Shown: positions 25,901-39,700 of the stretch, piece by piece
How the letters are laid out: every line of letters starts with the position of its first letter
Position numbering within the stretch: position 1 is the stretch's first letter
From: Callaeas wilsoni
Taxonomy: Eukaryota > Chordata > Aves > Passeriformes > Callaeidae
DNA: 64,000 bases
Assembly: GCA_013398955.1 (NCBI GenBank)
Contig: VWPU01008506.1
Location: forward strand, 104,196 to 168,195
Direction of reading: 5' to 3'
Made by a program: the position numbers and the translations under genes
Notes under the pieces: generated by a model
Told to the model about the DNA's origin: nothing
What the model saw: the letters and a program-made list of their open reading frames with translations, nothing else
Databases searched by the model: none

Positions 25901-27967
25901 AACACGACAAAACCCACACAAAAGGTGGCAGCAGAAGGAAGGGAATTGGACTGCAGTTTACAGCCGCAAGGAATAAGCAAAGGAATTCAGCTTGGGGATG
26001 AATCCACACCATCCAATTTTAAGCAGCTAGCTCACCGTGCAGCTCCAAACTAAAGGTTGAAACAAGGGAGAGTCTGTCTCCTTACTCGAACACAGACCTA
26101 AGCTGAAAGTTACCATCTGAGCACAGAAGCTACTTTACAAGGTAACAGTTCTGCTCCCTGTCACATTCCTGATACAGGCACACTGAGATAGACAAGGGTT
26201 ATATGCAAATCCAGCAACCAATGCACACACTGGCATGAAGAGCTGGTTTTAAAACCTGTGTGTTTGCTTTCAGTAGTGCTTTTACAGCCACCATCATTAA
26301 ACAGTCAAGAAAAAAGGAATATGAAACAGAAGAACTAAAAAGCTTGTGACAATTTCTGGATACAAAATTATTCTTGGAAGTTACCACAGAAATTATGCAT
26401 AAGCCTACTCCTTGAAAGCATTTTATATCACGGAATTCAAATTTGACTAATGCTTTAATTAAAGCTTCTACAAAATATTCACTTAGAATAGTCTAAAAGA
26501 ACCAGCAATCCTATCCAAATGTAGAAGATTTGTTCCAATACAGATGATTTGGCACTTGTGGAGGTTGAGCAATCTGTAATTAAGTGAAATGAGACTTGTA
26601 TGGGAATACCAAGAACATTAAGACTATGTGACAGCATGGGAATTATTTGATAGAGAACACTTTCCTTTTACTGCTTTTTTTTTTATCATTACCATGTAAA
26701 ATTTAATTAAAACAAAATCAGAGACTTAGCTTGTGTTACATCCACTCATTAACCATACCGCTCACCTTTGGACCATTCACTAGGATGCAACTAAATTTAG
26801 TCTTTAGTATACAACTTTTTCTTTCTTTTTCCAATTCCTTCTCTATTTAATTTCCTCCACCACTCCAATCCCTGGCTGAAGCTTTAAAAACAGTCATGAC
26901 AGCAAGTCATTCAATAGCATTTTGAAGCAGGCAGTAGCTGTGAAAAAGAAAGGAAACAAGTGCTGATCTAGATCCGGTACAACAAGAAGGAATGCTCTTC
27001 TCTGAATATTTCATAGAAACAGTGACACAGCTTCAGCTTTGAAAAACATCCTCTAAATTATCGTGTTTTTCTACAAATTCCCTTCCAATAATATCTATTC
27101 AAGATTTTAAAAATGTGTTCTCTCTCCAGTATGAAAGACCTGTCACTAAGAGTTACTTCACTGGTATTCTTGGGAACCTTCCCACTGCTCGCCTGGTTAT
27201 CCCATTATTTTTTTCATATTTAAACTATGTCCTACTCACATAACATAAAATATACCTCTCACTGCATATTTTTCACTTCCCATTCTACCTCATTCAAGTG
27301 TATGACTCCTAAAGAACAGCTAGAAATTTCTGCATCTCAATATTCCTGTGAAAAAGGTGAATTTAAGCTGTAGAAAAAGCTGGAAGCAAACACTCAGGTT
27401 CCAACTTTCCAGATGCTGTTCCCAGCAGAGACAGAGCTTGGATTCTGTTCAAACTCCAGAATCTCAGAACACATGAGTATCTGCCTGTTCGTAACAGCCC
27501 TATGAGAGACAGATAACTTGCAGTTCTCACTTACTACAGCCCTTAAAGTATGTGGAGAGGGAGGAATAAAGAGATCCAGCCCTGCTGCCAGCAGAATAAC
27601 AAATCACATCATGACAGTCCTATCAATGGCAGTTATTTTAACAAAACCCAAAAATACAGATTCTTCTGAAGTCCTTGATTATGCAAAAGTAAGTCAAACA
27701 TACATCCTTCTCTGTGTCATTACAGACCCTTCTATGAAATTCCAGTCCCTAAGCTAAACACAAAAGAAACAGTAAGGCAGCTAAAAATAGCAGAATGCTA
27801 TTTTATGTAGATTTAAAATATTTCAAAGAGCATGTTTCCACTCTCATGCTAATAATCATTTAGTATAAACTGCCATCATGTAAAAAAGAAAAAAAAAATC
27901 ACAAAGAAATGAAGCAGTTCTTGCTTCTCTTACCTCCCACCAGGTAGTGGTTTTGAAGTATGAAACT

Positions 27968-28020
27968 TTGAAAAAAAAAAAAAAAAAGAAAAACAGTGGA
28001 AATGCCTTTTTTTTTTTCTC
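27968..28020. repeat. Neighbouring poly-A and poly-T tracts
   Basis: A run of about 17 A bases near 27969-27986 is followed after about 20 bases by a run of about 12 T bases near 28007-28018. The two could pair as a hairpin. They may be remnants of inserted tails, but no attached element is recognisable. Confidence 0.7.
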
Positions 28021-31000
28021 TAGTTTCTGAAATTTCTGTGAAGGACTGTTGCCTTGTAAACAGTATCTGATCTCCAAAGTCTAATCATTGTAGCATTAAA
28101 GCTTTTGATTCCTTCTTTTTATAAAGAAAAGCAGAGAGAAGTTTTAAAACATACTTGTAGATGAAATACAAGTTAGCATTATATGCAATGCTAAAGCCAG
28201 GTAAAATATTCTTCTCAGTTAATACTCTTAATACTGAGAATATAGGAGGGGGGGAAAGGAGAAAAGCATATTAAAAACAAGAGATAAATCTTGTCACAAG
28301 AAAGGTTTCTAAGAACAGGTAAGCACAAAATTGCTTCAAGTACAGTTCACTTCTGGAGTAAGAAGCGGAATCATCAGTGGTCTCATCTGAAGCACATAAA
28401 TTCCCAATATATTATTTTCTGGACTGCCAAGTTTAAAAATACGGAAGATAGATATACTCTATTTGCTCTGTGGCTTACGAAGTAGAGAATTAAAAGTGCT
28501 TCACTAACAAAGATTTCAAGTGAAAAGTGACCTAGCCTGATTTGTAACACAGAACTAAGAAAAATAGTTTTCTTCAGCCTTTCTATTTTATACTCAACAG
28601 ATTCAAGCTGATTAAAACATATCTATTCCAAAATACATCTATACTCCAACTTCCTATGCCAAGCTTCTGTAACTCATCAGTCTTTAAGAGAAATGCAAGA
28701 ACCCTCTTCCTACTATCTGAAACACTCTTTCATTTAGTTCCTCTGTTACATATGCCCACCACCCCTCAGGCAAGGAAATCCTTTTATTTTCTTGCACAAT
28801 GAGCATAGGAACCAGGGGCAAACCACAGCATTGTTGGCCACTATGCAAGAATACAAGTAGTCCAGTGAGTTGCTCCCCATCCTAAACCCTTCCTGTTTCT
28901 AAAAGTTCTAGATCTTCTTTGACAGTAACTGTCTTTATATTTACTAACCTCCCACTCATTTAGTCAAGACTTTCTAATAATATTTTGCTTTTCAAATACT
29001 TTTCAAATCTATAAATGCTTTTGGCATCCAAAGCATCCCAAAATATTCTCCACTTTCTATTCACGTCCTTTTGGGGTTTTCTGGTATTTTGGGGGTTTTT
29101 TTGATTTTTTGTTCTGCTGTTTTCAACTCCTTTTCTTTGAGGCTCCCCATACCAATATTATTATTAACAGCTAGCAAATACTTCCCATTCAGCCACTGCA
29201 GAGCATTTACTATACTGATTTTCCCTTTCCATTCTCATCACCAGAAAAAAAAAAGACTACAATGAAGTCAAATTTCATCACACAGAGTTCATCCTGTACA
29301 GAAGAATAACAAATATGATGAAAAGTACTTCATTTTCACCACTCCAATTTTTCATTTCAGAAATGGAAGGGGACTGATAAAAGTATTCATTACAAGTATT
29401 TGACAGAGTAAGAGCAGTCTAAGTGTTATCCCTTTTGTTTCCTGATAATTTCTAGAATTTTGTTTGCTTTCGTTGGACCACTACTAATTGCTGTTTATTT
29501 TCACTGATGTAACACCAAGATTTTTCTCTTGGTACACTATTAATTTAGAACAAACCAAAATATGTAGACACTACTACCAACTGAAGAAGCTCAACATGGA
29601 AAGGTAGTCCGAACAGAAATTATTACTAAGTGCAACAGTTTTTACCTAAGGAGGAAATATGATCCCAACTTCAGTTCCACAAAGATCAGCTTCAACTAAA
29701 TTACTGCCATTCTAAATGAGATCTTGCTATTAAAATAGAATAGTTTATCATAAGCAGGCAAAAGAATAAAAACAAAGCCAGTATTAAGACATATTATGAA
29801 CATTAATAGTGTAGAAGCTTAAGAATCAGTATGCCATTGCACAAGTCTCCCATATCATATATACTGAACTTCCTGAGGTTGTACCACCTCAGCACAGTTA
29901 AACTACAGATGCTAAACATTTAAATGCATTTAAGAAGTGACCAGAAAACATACTGAGGAATAATTCATTGATGGCAACCGAGTATAAAAAGTTGGCATTA
30001 CTATCTGGCACAGGAGCAGCAAATCAACAGCAGCTCTAAGAGTATCCTGATCAAGTAGAGTTGCACCTTTCTGAGCAGTACTGGGCCACATCTATATAAA
30101 AACGATATTGAATAGCCATGCATAAGAATTTTAAAACTACTGAAATACTCAAGATATTTAATTCTCCTTCAAAAAGGGTTTTATTTGTAGCACAATTGCT
30201 TCCTGATAAGTCCACATCACTCAAAAAGAACAGCAAAAGGTTGGTTTTACTTCACTAACACAAATGAATGCAAGTCTCCTAAAAACACCATTCATCTTTT
30301 CAAAGTCAAACTTTCAAAGAGACTCAGGATCACAACTTTGACTGCAGTTAACAGAACACCGATATTCTCAACATCTTAGAACAGTGAGGAATCCTTTCAG
30401 CTTGCAGCTATATGCATTTTTTTTAATATAGCAAACAATTAGTCATGAGAAAAGCCATCTTTTTTGTTCTTGTAAGGATACCAAAAGAAATGCTTCAAGG
30501 ACTGAACAACAGGAATTTTTGTGTGCGAGACTTAGCATTAACACCAAATCCATAAATGAAGACAATTATTTCTTTCTAATGGAGAGTTTTGTTTATTTTT
30601 AATATCTTCCACTTTAAAAGCGTATTAGAATTTTAACAGATTTATGGCATTTTTACTTGGAGGTAGGAGAGAACCTCAGCCCATCATTTTGCTATCTTTC
30701 AAGTCTACACAGTTGGTCTTTTTATCTGTCCAAAATATTTAGCTGCTTGAGGACAAAAATTGTGGATAATTAGTTCCAAAGAGATGTAAATAACATAAAT
30801 CTTCATATGATGAGCTCTTTCCAGTTCAGAAGATGAATACTGACTGCTGCTAACATCTACCTGAAGCTTCCTATAATAAAAGTCACTACATTGTACAAAA
30901 TTAAATAAAACCGTATTAGTTTTCAATACTAATCAGGACATTACATGGTATTTAATAATAAATGGTTGATCCAGCCACTCAATTAACCAAGCATTTCATT

Positions 31001-31208
31001 AATTTCTCATAAATAAGACAATGCTTATTTATTAAGATTGCCCAAACTGACTTAAGCCTGCTCCAGTTAGTGACAAATGCTGCTTTTACTCAAAACCCTC
31101 TAAACATCAACCCACTAATTACAGCAGTCAATCTATCATCCAGATTATGCTGTTCTTCACCTACACCACTTAAAACGTAATAGCTACTTCTCATTCTTAA
31201 TTATTTAC

Positions 31209-31288
31209 CTTAGAATCACTTTCCTTGTGATGTTTGGCACAGGATCGAAGCTGAGTTATCCAGTATTGTTTCTCCTTTGCATCAGCAG
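31209..31288 (-). CDS. OSBPL10: OSBPL10 (ORP10) exon 3: C-terminal helix of the PH domain
   Basis: This 80-base minus-strand exon contributes two bases to the split Ala codon and then 26 codons ending in phase 0. It reads [20 protein letters not shown] followed by KESDSK. This is the closing alpha-helix of the PH domain with the nearly invariant Trp (in QYWITQL), and it matches the remembered ORP10 segment [20 protein letters not shown] closely. The acceptor has a good pyrimidine tract ending in TTCTGTTCTAG; the donor is GTAAAT. The phases on both sides agree with exons 2 and 4. It is too short and lacks a Met, so a simple ORF scan would miss it. Confidence 0.96.
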
Positions 31289-33054
31289 CTAGAACAGAAA
31301 TGAGAAAATGCAGGGGATCACACATAAATCAATACTCTTTTTTGCACAAGAAGTGACAGAGCAGGGCAGAGGGGGAAGCGGAAAGATTAATTATTGATTA
31401 GGATGCAGTATAAATACTAATTTACGCTAAATAAGGACGCTTAAGTTTTTCAGAGCAACACATCTAAACCTGTATTTAAGAGCCTATGGCCAGCCGGAAG
31501 AGATAACTATGAAGACTCATAAGCTTATCTCCTCCACATGTTAGTAAAAGCAGAACTACCTACCTCAAGCTGACATTTTTGTTCAAAATTTTTCATCCAC
31601 TTTTGTTTTACTTGTCTGTCTTTGTGGAGGACAAGGGCCACACCATAATATTTAAATCCATAAAAGCTCTACGCTCAGGCTGTCAACCAGCTACGAGACA
31701 AGCTACCAGTTCCCCAGATACTTAAGTGCTTCTCTTTAATGGAGTTCAACTAAATCTCTCTCTAAACCCATGTCATTCACATGCAACTTAAAGACATAGG
31801 AATAAAAATCACAATTTCCCCCACACATCTTTAAAAAGCAGCTTTAAAAACTATTGAAGACTTGCCATCTCTCAGATGGCTCCTGTGTAATATAGTAAGT
31901 CTGTTTAGGAGAGAGGCCTTTTTTTTTTTCTTAAACAACCACTACAGGAATTCTCATTAAGAATGGCAATACAGAGTCGATAATTTCAGTAAATATTTTC
32001 TCTTACTTCCTCTGCTACTGAGTATCTTAATGGTTATTGACTCAGCATAGAAATTGTTTACTGATTTTAATCAAATTCACAGACATCATTAAATTAAAAG
32101 CAGCATACTGTAAGCATTTGATAATTTCAAGTGATTGGAAAAGCATAATGAAACAACAAGTGTTCATGTTTTCTACCTGTGCAACTTTCAAAGTGTTTTA
32201 ACAGAAATTCTCCCCGGTTGTTCCTGAATTCAGTTCTGTGTGTGAAAGAGCAACACACTGTACCACAGGAGACTCCTGCATGCTCAGTCCTGCTGGACAA
32301 CTCATAAACTGTGGTCAGAATAAAACTAAGAATACTTTTGTTACAGTGCATTACATGTCATGCTTTTTACTAACAGTTTATTTTTATAAATTAGTTTGAT
32401 ATAAATGATCAATCATGATCGATCAATCAACCATACTGAAAATACCTTACAATCAGAACACTGACCTTTTTCTTCCTCCTCTTTCCTTCCTTTTTTGTTA
32501 ACATTCCAAAGTAACTCCTATATACCCTGTATTGTCTGTATTATACTTAGGACCAAGGGAAGTGAAAATTTTATGTTACAGGTGCATTCAATTACTCCAA
32601 GACTGACAAGAACACAGTATCTTAGCAGCCTCTCACTGGCATTTTTCCCTTCTCTGACCCATCATCAGACTCATTACTGCACATTATCTGCAGGATGGTG
32701 CCAGGGAAGAACAATACTGGAAAACAAATGTTATGCTATGGACAGCAATGAAAGCAGCTTTTTCTTCCTTTGGAAGCGAATAACATATAGCATTCAATCA
32801 AAATGCCACTGTAACAGATTACAGAAGCCACCTTGAGGTACCTTCCAGCCCTGAAAGTCTGTATATTGTCAAGTCACATGTACTTAACTCCAGATTACGC
32901 CTCCACTGTGTTTTAAAACATAGTATGTAATAATAGAGGTGTATAGCCACTACAGCACAGGGAAGTAAAAGAGAAATGAGACATGAGAGAAGACATGCAG
33001 AAGTGGGAGTGGGAGAGAAAAACAATTCAGCTGGCACTGGAAGCAGCACTGTAC
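31289..33054 (-). other. OSBPL10: OSBPL10 intron 2 (short)
   Basis: This 1766-base phase-1 intron splits an Ala codon between exons 2 and 3. The donor is GTACAG and the acceptor TTCTAG. I see no mobile element or conserved frame in it; there is only AT-rich sequence, a short T run at 31920 and a small GATCAATCA-type repeat at about 32407-32431. Confidence 0.92.
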
Positions 33055-33236
33055 CTCTTAACTTGTACATCTCTCCATTAGCAGAGTAGACCACCAACAT
33101 GTGTGGCACTTCATCACTGGGCGATATTATAGCTCCAGCTAAAGACAAGGCTCCTCGTGGCTTCAGGCTCTGGTTTTTAGTTTGCTCATTCATGAAATAC
33201 TGCAGAATCCCTGTCTCAAAGTCCAGCACAAAGTAC
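33055..33236 (-). CDS. OSBPL10: OSBPL10 (ORP10) exon 2: core of the PH domain
   Basis: This 182-base exon on the minus strand starts with the base that completes the Arg codon from exon 1, carries 60 codons and ends with the first base of an Ala codon. The acceptor is TTTCTTTCAACAG and the donor is GTACAG. The peptide runs from [18 protein letters not shown] through [12 protein letters not shown] to [17 protein letters not shown], the middle strands of the PH domain. The segment [13 protein letters not shown] matches ORP10 as I remember it and separates it from the paralogue ORP11, which has a different segment there. Compared with remembered human ORP10, two extra residues (Ser-Leu, 33164-33169) lie before KPRG. 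The donor is weak at positions +4 to +6. Skipping this exon would shift the frame, so it is essential for a normal product. Confidence 0.97.
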
Positions 33237-36200
33237 CTGTTGAAAGAAATTACAAGCATATAGTATTTCTGCAGAAGTTTTTCATGCATTTACCCAACGA
33301 AGGGCACAGATTGATCGTAAATCAAGATCATAGATATACAAATGAGGTTAAAGGAATTTTTGTAATTACAATTTTATAAGGTACTGTTATTTTGATCATT
33401 AGGCTTGGTTTTTCAGGGGTAGGTGATCTATTCTTTTATTCATAACATAAGCCATTTCACAATAAACCAACAGGTAGGACTGAAAGATCATACAAACAAA
33501 AAATAACTGGGTTGCCCAAGTGCACTAAATTAAAGTGAAGGTATTTCAAAGTTGGTGTGTCAGCCTCAAGAGTTGAAAACATTTCATTTTTTCCACAAAC
33601 CCATCTTTCACAACAGCACAGATCTTAAATTCCATTTCCCTCTGGAAATCTTCTATATTATTACAAAGAACAATTATTTAACACTAACCCTTGACCAAGA
33701 GCAACCTCCTGGCTCACATGAAGGTCAGTCGACTACAACCCTCAACGGACCAGAGTGAAGATCACACAAACACAAGTTACCCCCTTAGCGGCTTCTAAAA
33801 AGCCACCCCTAACAATCTGGCTAATCCCACTAATATGGGCATTTGTAATGCATACTATTTGTGACTGTTCCTCTAAGATAAGATTACCACAGGTCATATG
33901 AATTTGTGTACAGTATTTCAGAAACTGTGATTATTCAGACTTCTGTAGCTTTGTAGATCCCAAATTTGCTCAAGTTACCACTTTATTTTGAAAGAAGCAT
34001 TTTGTCTTAGCTCTTTCACAATATCCCCATATGCAGAATATCTCTAACCTTTCCCATCCCAGAACATTTCCAGGATTGTCTTCACAGCCTGAAGTTATTG
34101 GTGGTGGTCTGCTCCTCTCTATTCAAGCTAAATAAGCCTGGACATGATGCAAGCAGTTATTGCCTAGGATTTACAGAGTTTCAGGCATTTTGCTTGGGAC
34201 CTCTTCCTTTGCTGCAGTTATACTTAACTGTCTACTGCCACTCCCTTCGCATCAGAGCAAAAATCTAATTCTCTTTCTATTGTTACAGATTAACAACCCT
34301 GTCCCAAAGAATTTTAAGCTAGCGCATCACTACACCCTTCACTTCTGCCCTGACTCCTCTCCTGCAAGCACTTCTGCATCCTTTCCCTCGAGAAACAAAT
34401 GGAAAACCTCCCTTTTGCAATCATGTAGCACATCTCTTCACCTTCCCTCTACAGGTTATCTTCACCACAAAGAAGGACTAGAGGCATGGCAAGCTGAATG
34501 CAAACCATATTTTCAATAGCAGTGTTAAAAACAAGGATGCCGTAAAAGGAAACTGCTAAAATTTCAGATTACCTTACTGGCTTGTATTGCACCAGTTCAT
34601 AAACTTCCTGTTGTGTTTGACTTTTAAATTATTTTACACTACTACTCTCCCACTTACAAAGCATTTTTTCTCTTCAGGTTGCTTACTAGGAGAAAACAAT
34701 GCACTTAACTGCAGGGGAAAACAGCAGAATTGGAAAATATTTTTTAGAGTAAGTCAGACTTGCATATTTCATAGTAAATTTTAATTTTGCTCATTCTCAT
34801 TTTTCCTTGTCCATTTTGGGAATATCTGTTAGATATTCAGGGGAAAAAGCAGAACATTAGACAGAAGTGATGCCATGCCCCTGAGAAAATTAGATAGTAG
34901 CTTGACCCTAGAGCTAATGCTTCTCCCCATCATCTCTGAGCTCAGCAAACAAGTCTAAACTTTATATGCAGTGATGTTCATTCATTGTCCTTTTATTGTT
35001 CAGGTACAAATAATTTATTTCAGCCTTTGTTACTTGGCCATTTTTTAATCAATTACTACCTTGGAAATCACCATTGTGGTTACTAAAGTACAGCTCTACA
35101 ATTAAGAAAAGGAGGAATAACAGCTAGAGGAGGAAAAAAAAAGAAAGAAAAAGAGAGGCAAGAAAAAGTCTCTTCTTCTCCTATTAAGACCAAAGGATTT
35201 GAGGAAAAAAGTTCCTCTGAGTCTATTTGAACAGAATCTATTAAGTTACATAAACGCTACCAGCGCTTCAGCTCAGAAACTTGGGCATGCTAGACCAGCA
35301 AAGTACTCCCAAAATGACTGTAAGCGCCACAAAAATGGGCTTTGCATTAGCTTAAAGCTACCCCAGGGAAAGAAACCAGCCATTTGAGTATAGAATATAC
35401 CTTTATCAGCATAACGACATCAGACAGCAGCAACTTCTGCAACTTCCCAAACACAGAAACAGAATCCTTCCACATCCTTGTTATCACAGCTACAGCAGTA
35501 ATGTTAACTGGACCTTCTAGCCAACCACAACCTATTTTATGAACAGTCTCAGAAAAAGAGAGCATCATTGCCAGCCTTGTACCTCAGGGGTTTTTTTATG
35601 ATGTCTTAGAAGCCTGTGAAAGCAAGCAATGTTTCCAGTAGAAATCAAGCAGTAATTTTAACACAGAAAGAGGTAACCAGTTCTCACAAGCCCTCACATC
35701 ACCCTCAAGTATCCTGCCTTCTTTCTTGTCCCAAAAGAACCAGGAACTTTTCACAAGCGTCTTGGCCGTGACACCGTTCACATCACACGGAATCAAGCAT
35801 TTCCTTTTCAAAGGTCATGGTTTGATGTGCAACTTCCCCTCTTCACCTTTCACACAGTGGTATCATAGAAAAAGACAAGAATAAACTGCACAGACAACTA
35901 TAGCCTCACAAAGGAAGCAGGGCGGTAACACACTTTGAAAACTGCTAAAAGGATAGAAAAAACCAGGAGAAGGAATAAGAAATTAAATGTCAAATCAAGC
36001 AGTGCAGGGCTTCAAACAAAGGAGGTGGAGGAAGGAGGAACACAAAGAGATAGGAAAAACAGGAGCAGCTTTCAAAAACATTTTCTCGCATCACAGACCA
36101 AATGATGACCCAGTTCAGACCATCACAAAAACACAGAGGAAATGGAGACCAGAGTCTTTCATTAACTGAGGATGGAAAAGCATCACACATATAAAGCAGA

Positions 36201-36671
36201 ACAGAAGAGAAAGGTATGTGTCCCATTTTAGAAGCACTGTGCAGCTGAATCAAAAGGACAGGGATCTCTTTTAACTTCTAAAAGTCATCTGTTCTGCCTA
36301 GCAGGGAAGTAACAGCACTAACCTCTCTACAACTGATTCATCTTGCCACCTTATCATTATTTCTCTACTAGCCTTGCTCACATTTACCCATGAAGTCATA
36401 TTTCTGTAATTAAATCTCAGATACCAGTGATGAACAAACATACTCTTTAGAGAACAGTCAGGCAGGACGTAGCAGAGTCAAGTTATGTCATACTTCTCAT
36501 AGAAAATTTAGTGCTATAGAGAAATTGTGAAACAACTGTTACCAAAAGACACTTCGAAAAGACAGCTAAATTCTTCTGTTACTCCAAAATCAGAATAATC
36601 TTTTTTTAAATTAACAGTCTTTAAAAGAGTCCATCTAGAGGTAAGGCAGAAAATCACCACTTAAGCGTATT

Positions 36672-36714
36672 TTAAGCAGTTTTAACTGCTTAAGCAGTTC
36701 TAACTGCTTAAGCA
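36672..36714. repeat. 18-bp tandem repeat whose unit is itself palindromic
   Basis: Two copies of TTAAGCAGTTYTAACTGC (differing at one base, T in the first, C in the second) are followed by TTAAGCA. Each unit contains GCAGTT...AACTGC inverted arms, so the array can fold within or between units. Confidence 0.9.
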
Positions 36715-39700
36715 CAGTTCAAAACAGACATGCAAAATTACAGGCAAGAAAATGCAGGCCACTTTACAAAAGAAAAGCCAATGGATTTCTCACTTCAGAT
36801 TCAAATCCATTCAGAGACTAGAAGCTTCCTGATCCTCTGGCCCAGCTTCCCTCAAGCTCCTGAGATCCACCAGGATACTCCCCCTCTGCCATTCCAACCA
36901 AATGCAGAGCCATTACCAACTCACATCAGTTAAAGCGAAAACATTCACCACACTCTGCAAAGCTGATGTCTGACACTATCAGAATTGTTATGTTTTAAGT
37001 CACCCAGGATTTTGTCAATATGGCCTGATGACAGTTTATTACACTTTTACTTACCATATTTCAAAATCAATGCCCTCTCTGCATAAATCCTGAGTCTTAT
37101 AAATTCTACAACTGTCTTAATTAAACACTCATTGTGTTTCACCATGTCCTTCATCCATACACTCATTCATTCACAGCCTTTTAAATAATTTTTAAAATGT
37201 CAAGCAGAACACGCATGACATGCTAGAAAGTGTAACTATGTTTCCTTCTGAATTCTTAGAAAGGAAGGGTCAAACACTGTACTAATAAACTACTTAAACT
37301 GGGTTTGCTTCCACTAATACGAGCACTTCTTACAGTAATAATGATAACATGTTCATATAATTATATAGTATTACAATAATTTATTATTATTTTCCTTTTC
37401 AAGAAGTCTTTTAGAAAAAGCAATGACTATCCTTCAAAGAGTGATAAAATGCTGGGAGTATAGCAGGAGGTGAAAGTACTCTACCACTAGCGCCTGTCAA
37501 CAAAGAACAGCAGCTTAACAGGTCTTCCATAAGAAAAACTGACATTTCAGCAGTATACCAGACTTGAGGTAATAAAGAATTTTAAAAAAAAATTTCAAAA
37601 GCCACACATAAGTATCAGAAGCACATGATACAAACATTTCCCACGTAATTTACCCACCTCACTGGATTTAAGAACTTTAATTTTCCCATTTCCATATTCT
37701 CCAGTGGAAATGAATACTTTAGTAAGTAAATAATAAAAAATCAATCACATTTCTACGTATTTCATCATTCAATTACACATCATAACATGGTGCACTGCTC
37801 TTTGAAGCTGTCACTCGGATGCTAACTTGGAACGCACCCAAAATTATGCTCCCAACAGAAAAAAACACCTCAAAATAAGTTTCTCCTTTTCTTCCCTTAT
37901 TCTGAACACATCCCAGAAACCAACCATCTGAACCCATGTTTCCACTACTCTCTAATCCCAAGAAGTTTCCAGTGTAGGATTGCTAAATCTTTCCACTGTG
38001 TCATGCATTCCTAGCAATTTGAATACTCCTCACACCCTTCTTTCCCAGTTAAGTCAGTTTTCTGGACCAGATTTTGTACAACTTCCAGTCTGAATCCATA
38101 ATGCGACAGAGGTTTTTTATACGGATATTTGCAGCTGGACAACTACAGTTCCAGTTAAATCTTCAATTTCTGACTTAAATTTCTAAAACAACCTCAATTC
38201 TTTTGGAAAGCAGCATTATATTAATTATGTCCTTGGATTCATAAAGGTAGCCTACAATGGAGTCCATGCTTCATAGTTGGACTCTCTCAAATCCTAGATT
38301 TTATGTTTAAAATTAGTATGGATGTCCCAATACTGCACACTAGCACAGACAAATCCTTTTGACTAAAGACAAAAATCTTCCATTTTTCCATAATTTCCAA
38401 ACAAAAAAATTTTTCCATTATACTATGACCTAACACAGCAAGTGCTGGAATGCTCTTCCACAGCAAGCTGGATGGAGAGGGATACTGGCTTGTTTCTCCA
38501 GCAGGCTACCTTTGTTTCACCTTTTTGGAGATTTTTTTTCCCAGTTACTTAACTCGTTAATGAATAGACAAAGTTTTCTTTCTAAAACACTGCTTTAGGT
38601 CATCCGCAGACATCGTTTCTCCTAAGCCAGTCTCACAACACATACTTTATGATCTACTTTTAATTTTGCTTTATCCATAAAAATGCAAATTGTTTAAATA
38701 AAATACATTTATTTGAAAAGGACAGTATTCAGTCAGATTTAAAACCCTTATAGGCAGCATTACCTTCCCTACCACATTGGAAAAGTAACAATTCACGTAT
38801 TTTCCCTTCTCAGACTGCTGAATTCATCATTCCAGACAATGTGACAAATACTGTGCTCTACACCATACTTCAGCACCAAATTAACTCAAGAACAGAAGCA
38901 GCTCACAACAGACAAATTTCACTACCTTCTTCTTCAACCACTGTTCTCAGCATTTCTGAGTTTCCAAACATGTTCTCCTTTTGCCCCATTCCAACTTCCC
39001 CCCAAGTCACCACCAGCACATGTTCTTCAGTGATTCCATAACCCTCTAAAGGAAGATTCTAAAGAATAAGGAATCAAACTATTCTGTAAGTTTCTTACCT
39101 TTTTTTAAAGTAGTTTAAAAATAGGTAAGAACTTTAGGATAGAAAGTAAATTACTGTGTCAAAGAAAAGCAAAATTTATGGCTTCAGTAACTGAATTAGA
39201 TGTCACACAGAAATATTTCATTTTTAGGAAACTGTATCTTATTAAGACATCCCGAATACCGCATTTATACAACTGCTTCTTTTTTTTTCCCGTTTTACCT
39301 TGATCCATAAAATTAATGGAATTATTCAAGCCAATACAGATAAAGCATGGCACGCACACATTCGACAGCCAAGGACTTTATTATTAAAAATTATCTCCAA
39401 AGTTGTCATTTAAAGACTGATGATCAGTAGAACATGCTCACATTTCAGTAACTCTACCCTCCTTTCTGCACTGAGGTTCCTCAATTTATCATTTTTTAAC
39501 ACAAGAAAATGTAAGAACCACAGTATTCATTAAAAGCTTTACTGAATTTGAGTATCTCTGTATGAAAACTGGATTTTTAGAACAGTAATTTTTCGGCATT
39601 ATTGGAATTCAGTCAAGATGAACTAAAATTTGCTGGATACTTTTAGAGGCGTTCCGCATCTAAAACGCGGTTAAGAAACAGAGGAAGTATTATCCACAGC

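Larger units (their letters stand above)
19790..31208 (-). other. OSBPL10: OSBPL10 intron 3
   Basis: This 11.4-kb phase-0 intron lies between exons 3 and 4, with GTAAAT donor and CTAG acceptor in minus orientation. Most of it is AT-rich and without recognisable content. A more GC-rich stretch at about 22760-23700 contains a CTCF-like motif. Poly-A and poly-T tracts lie close together near 28 kb. Open frames of 60-120 codons in 22.8-23.7 kb overlap on both strands and look like chance. Confidence 0.9.

Noticed and set aside
34160..34519. 119-codon open frame on the plus strand
   Set aside because: Ser/Leu/Pro-rich composition typical of chance frames in pyrimidine-rich DNA, with no recognised family.
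37485..37500. Second CTCF-like string (CCACTAGCGCC)
   Set aside because: It has C in place of the required purine and lacks the GGGC part of the core.
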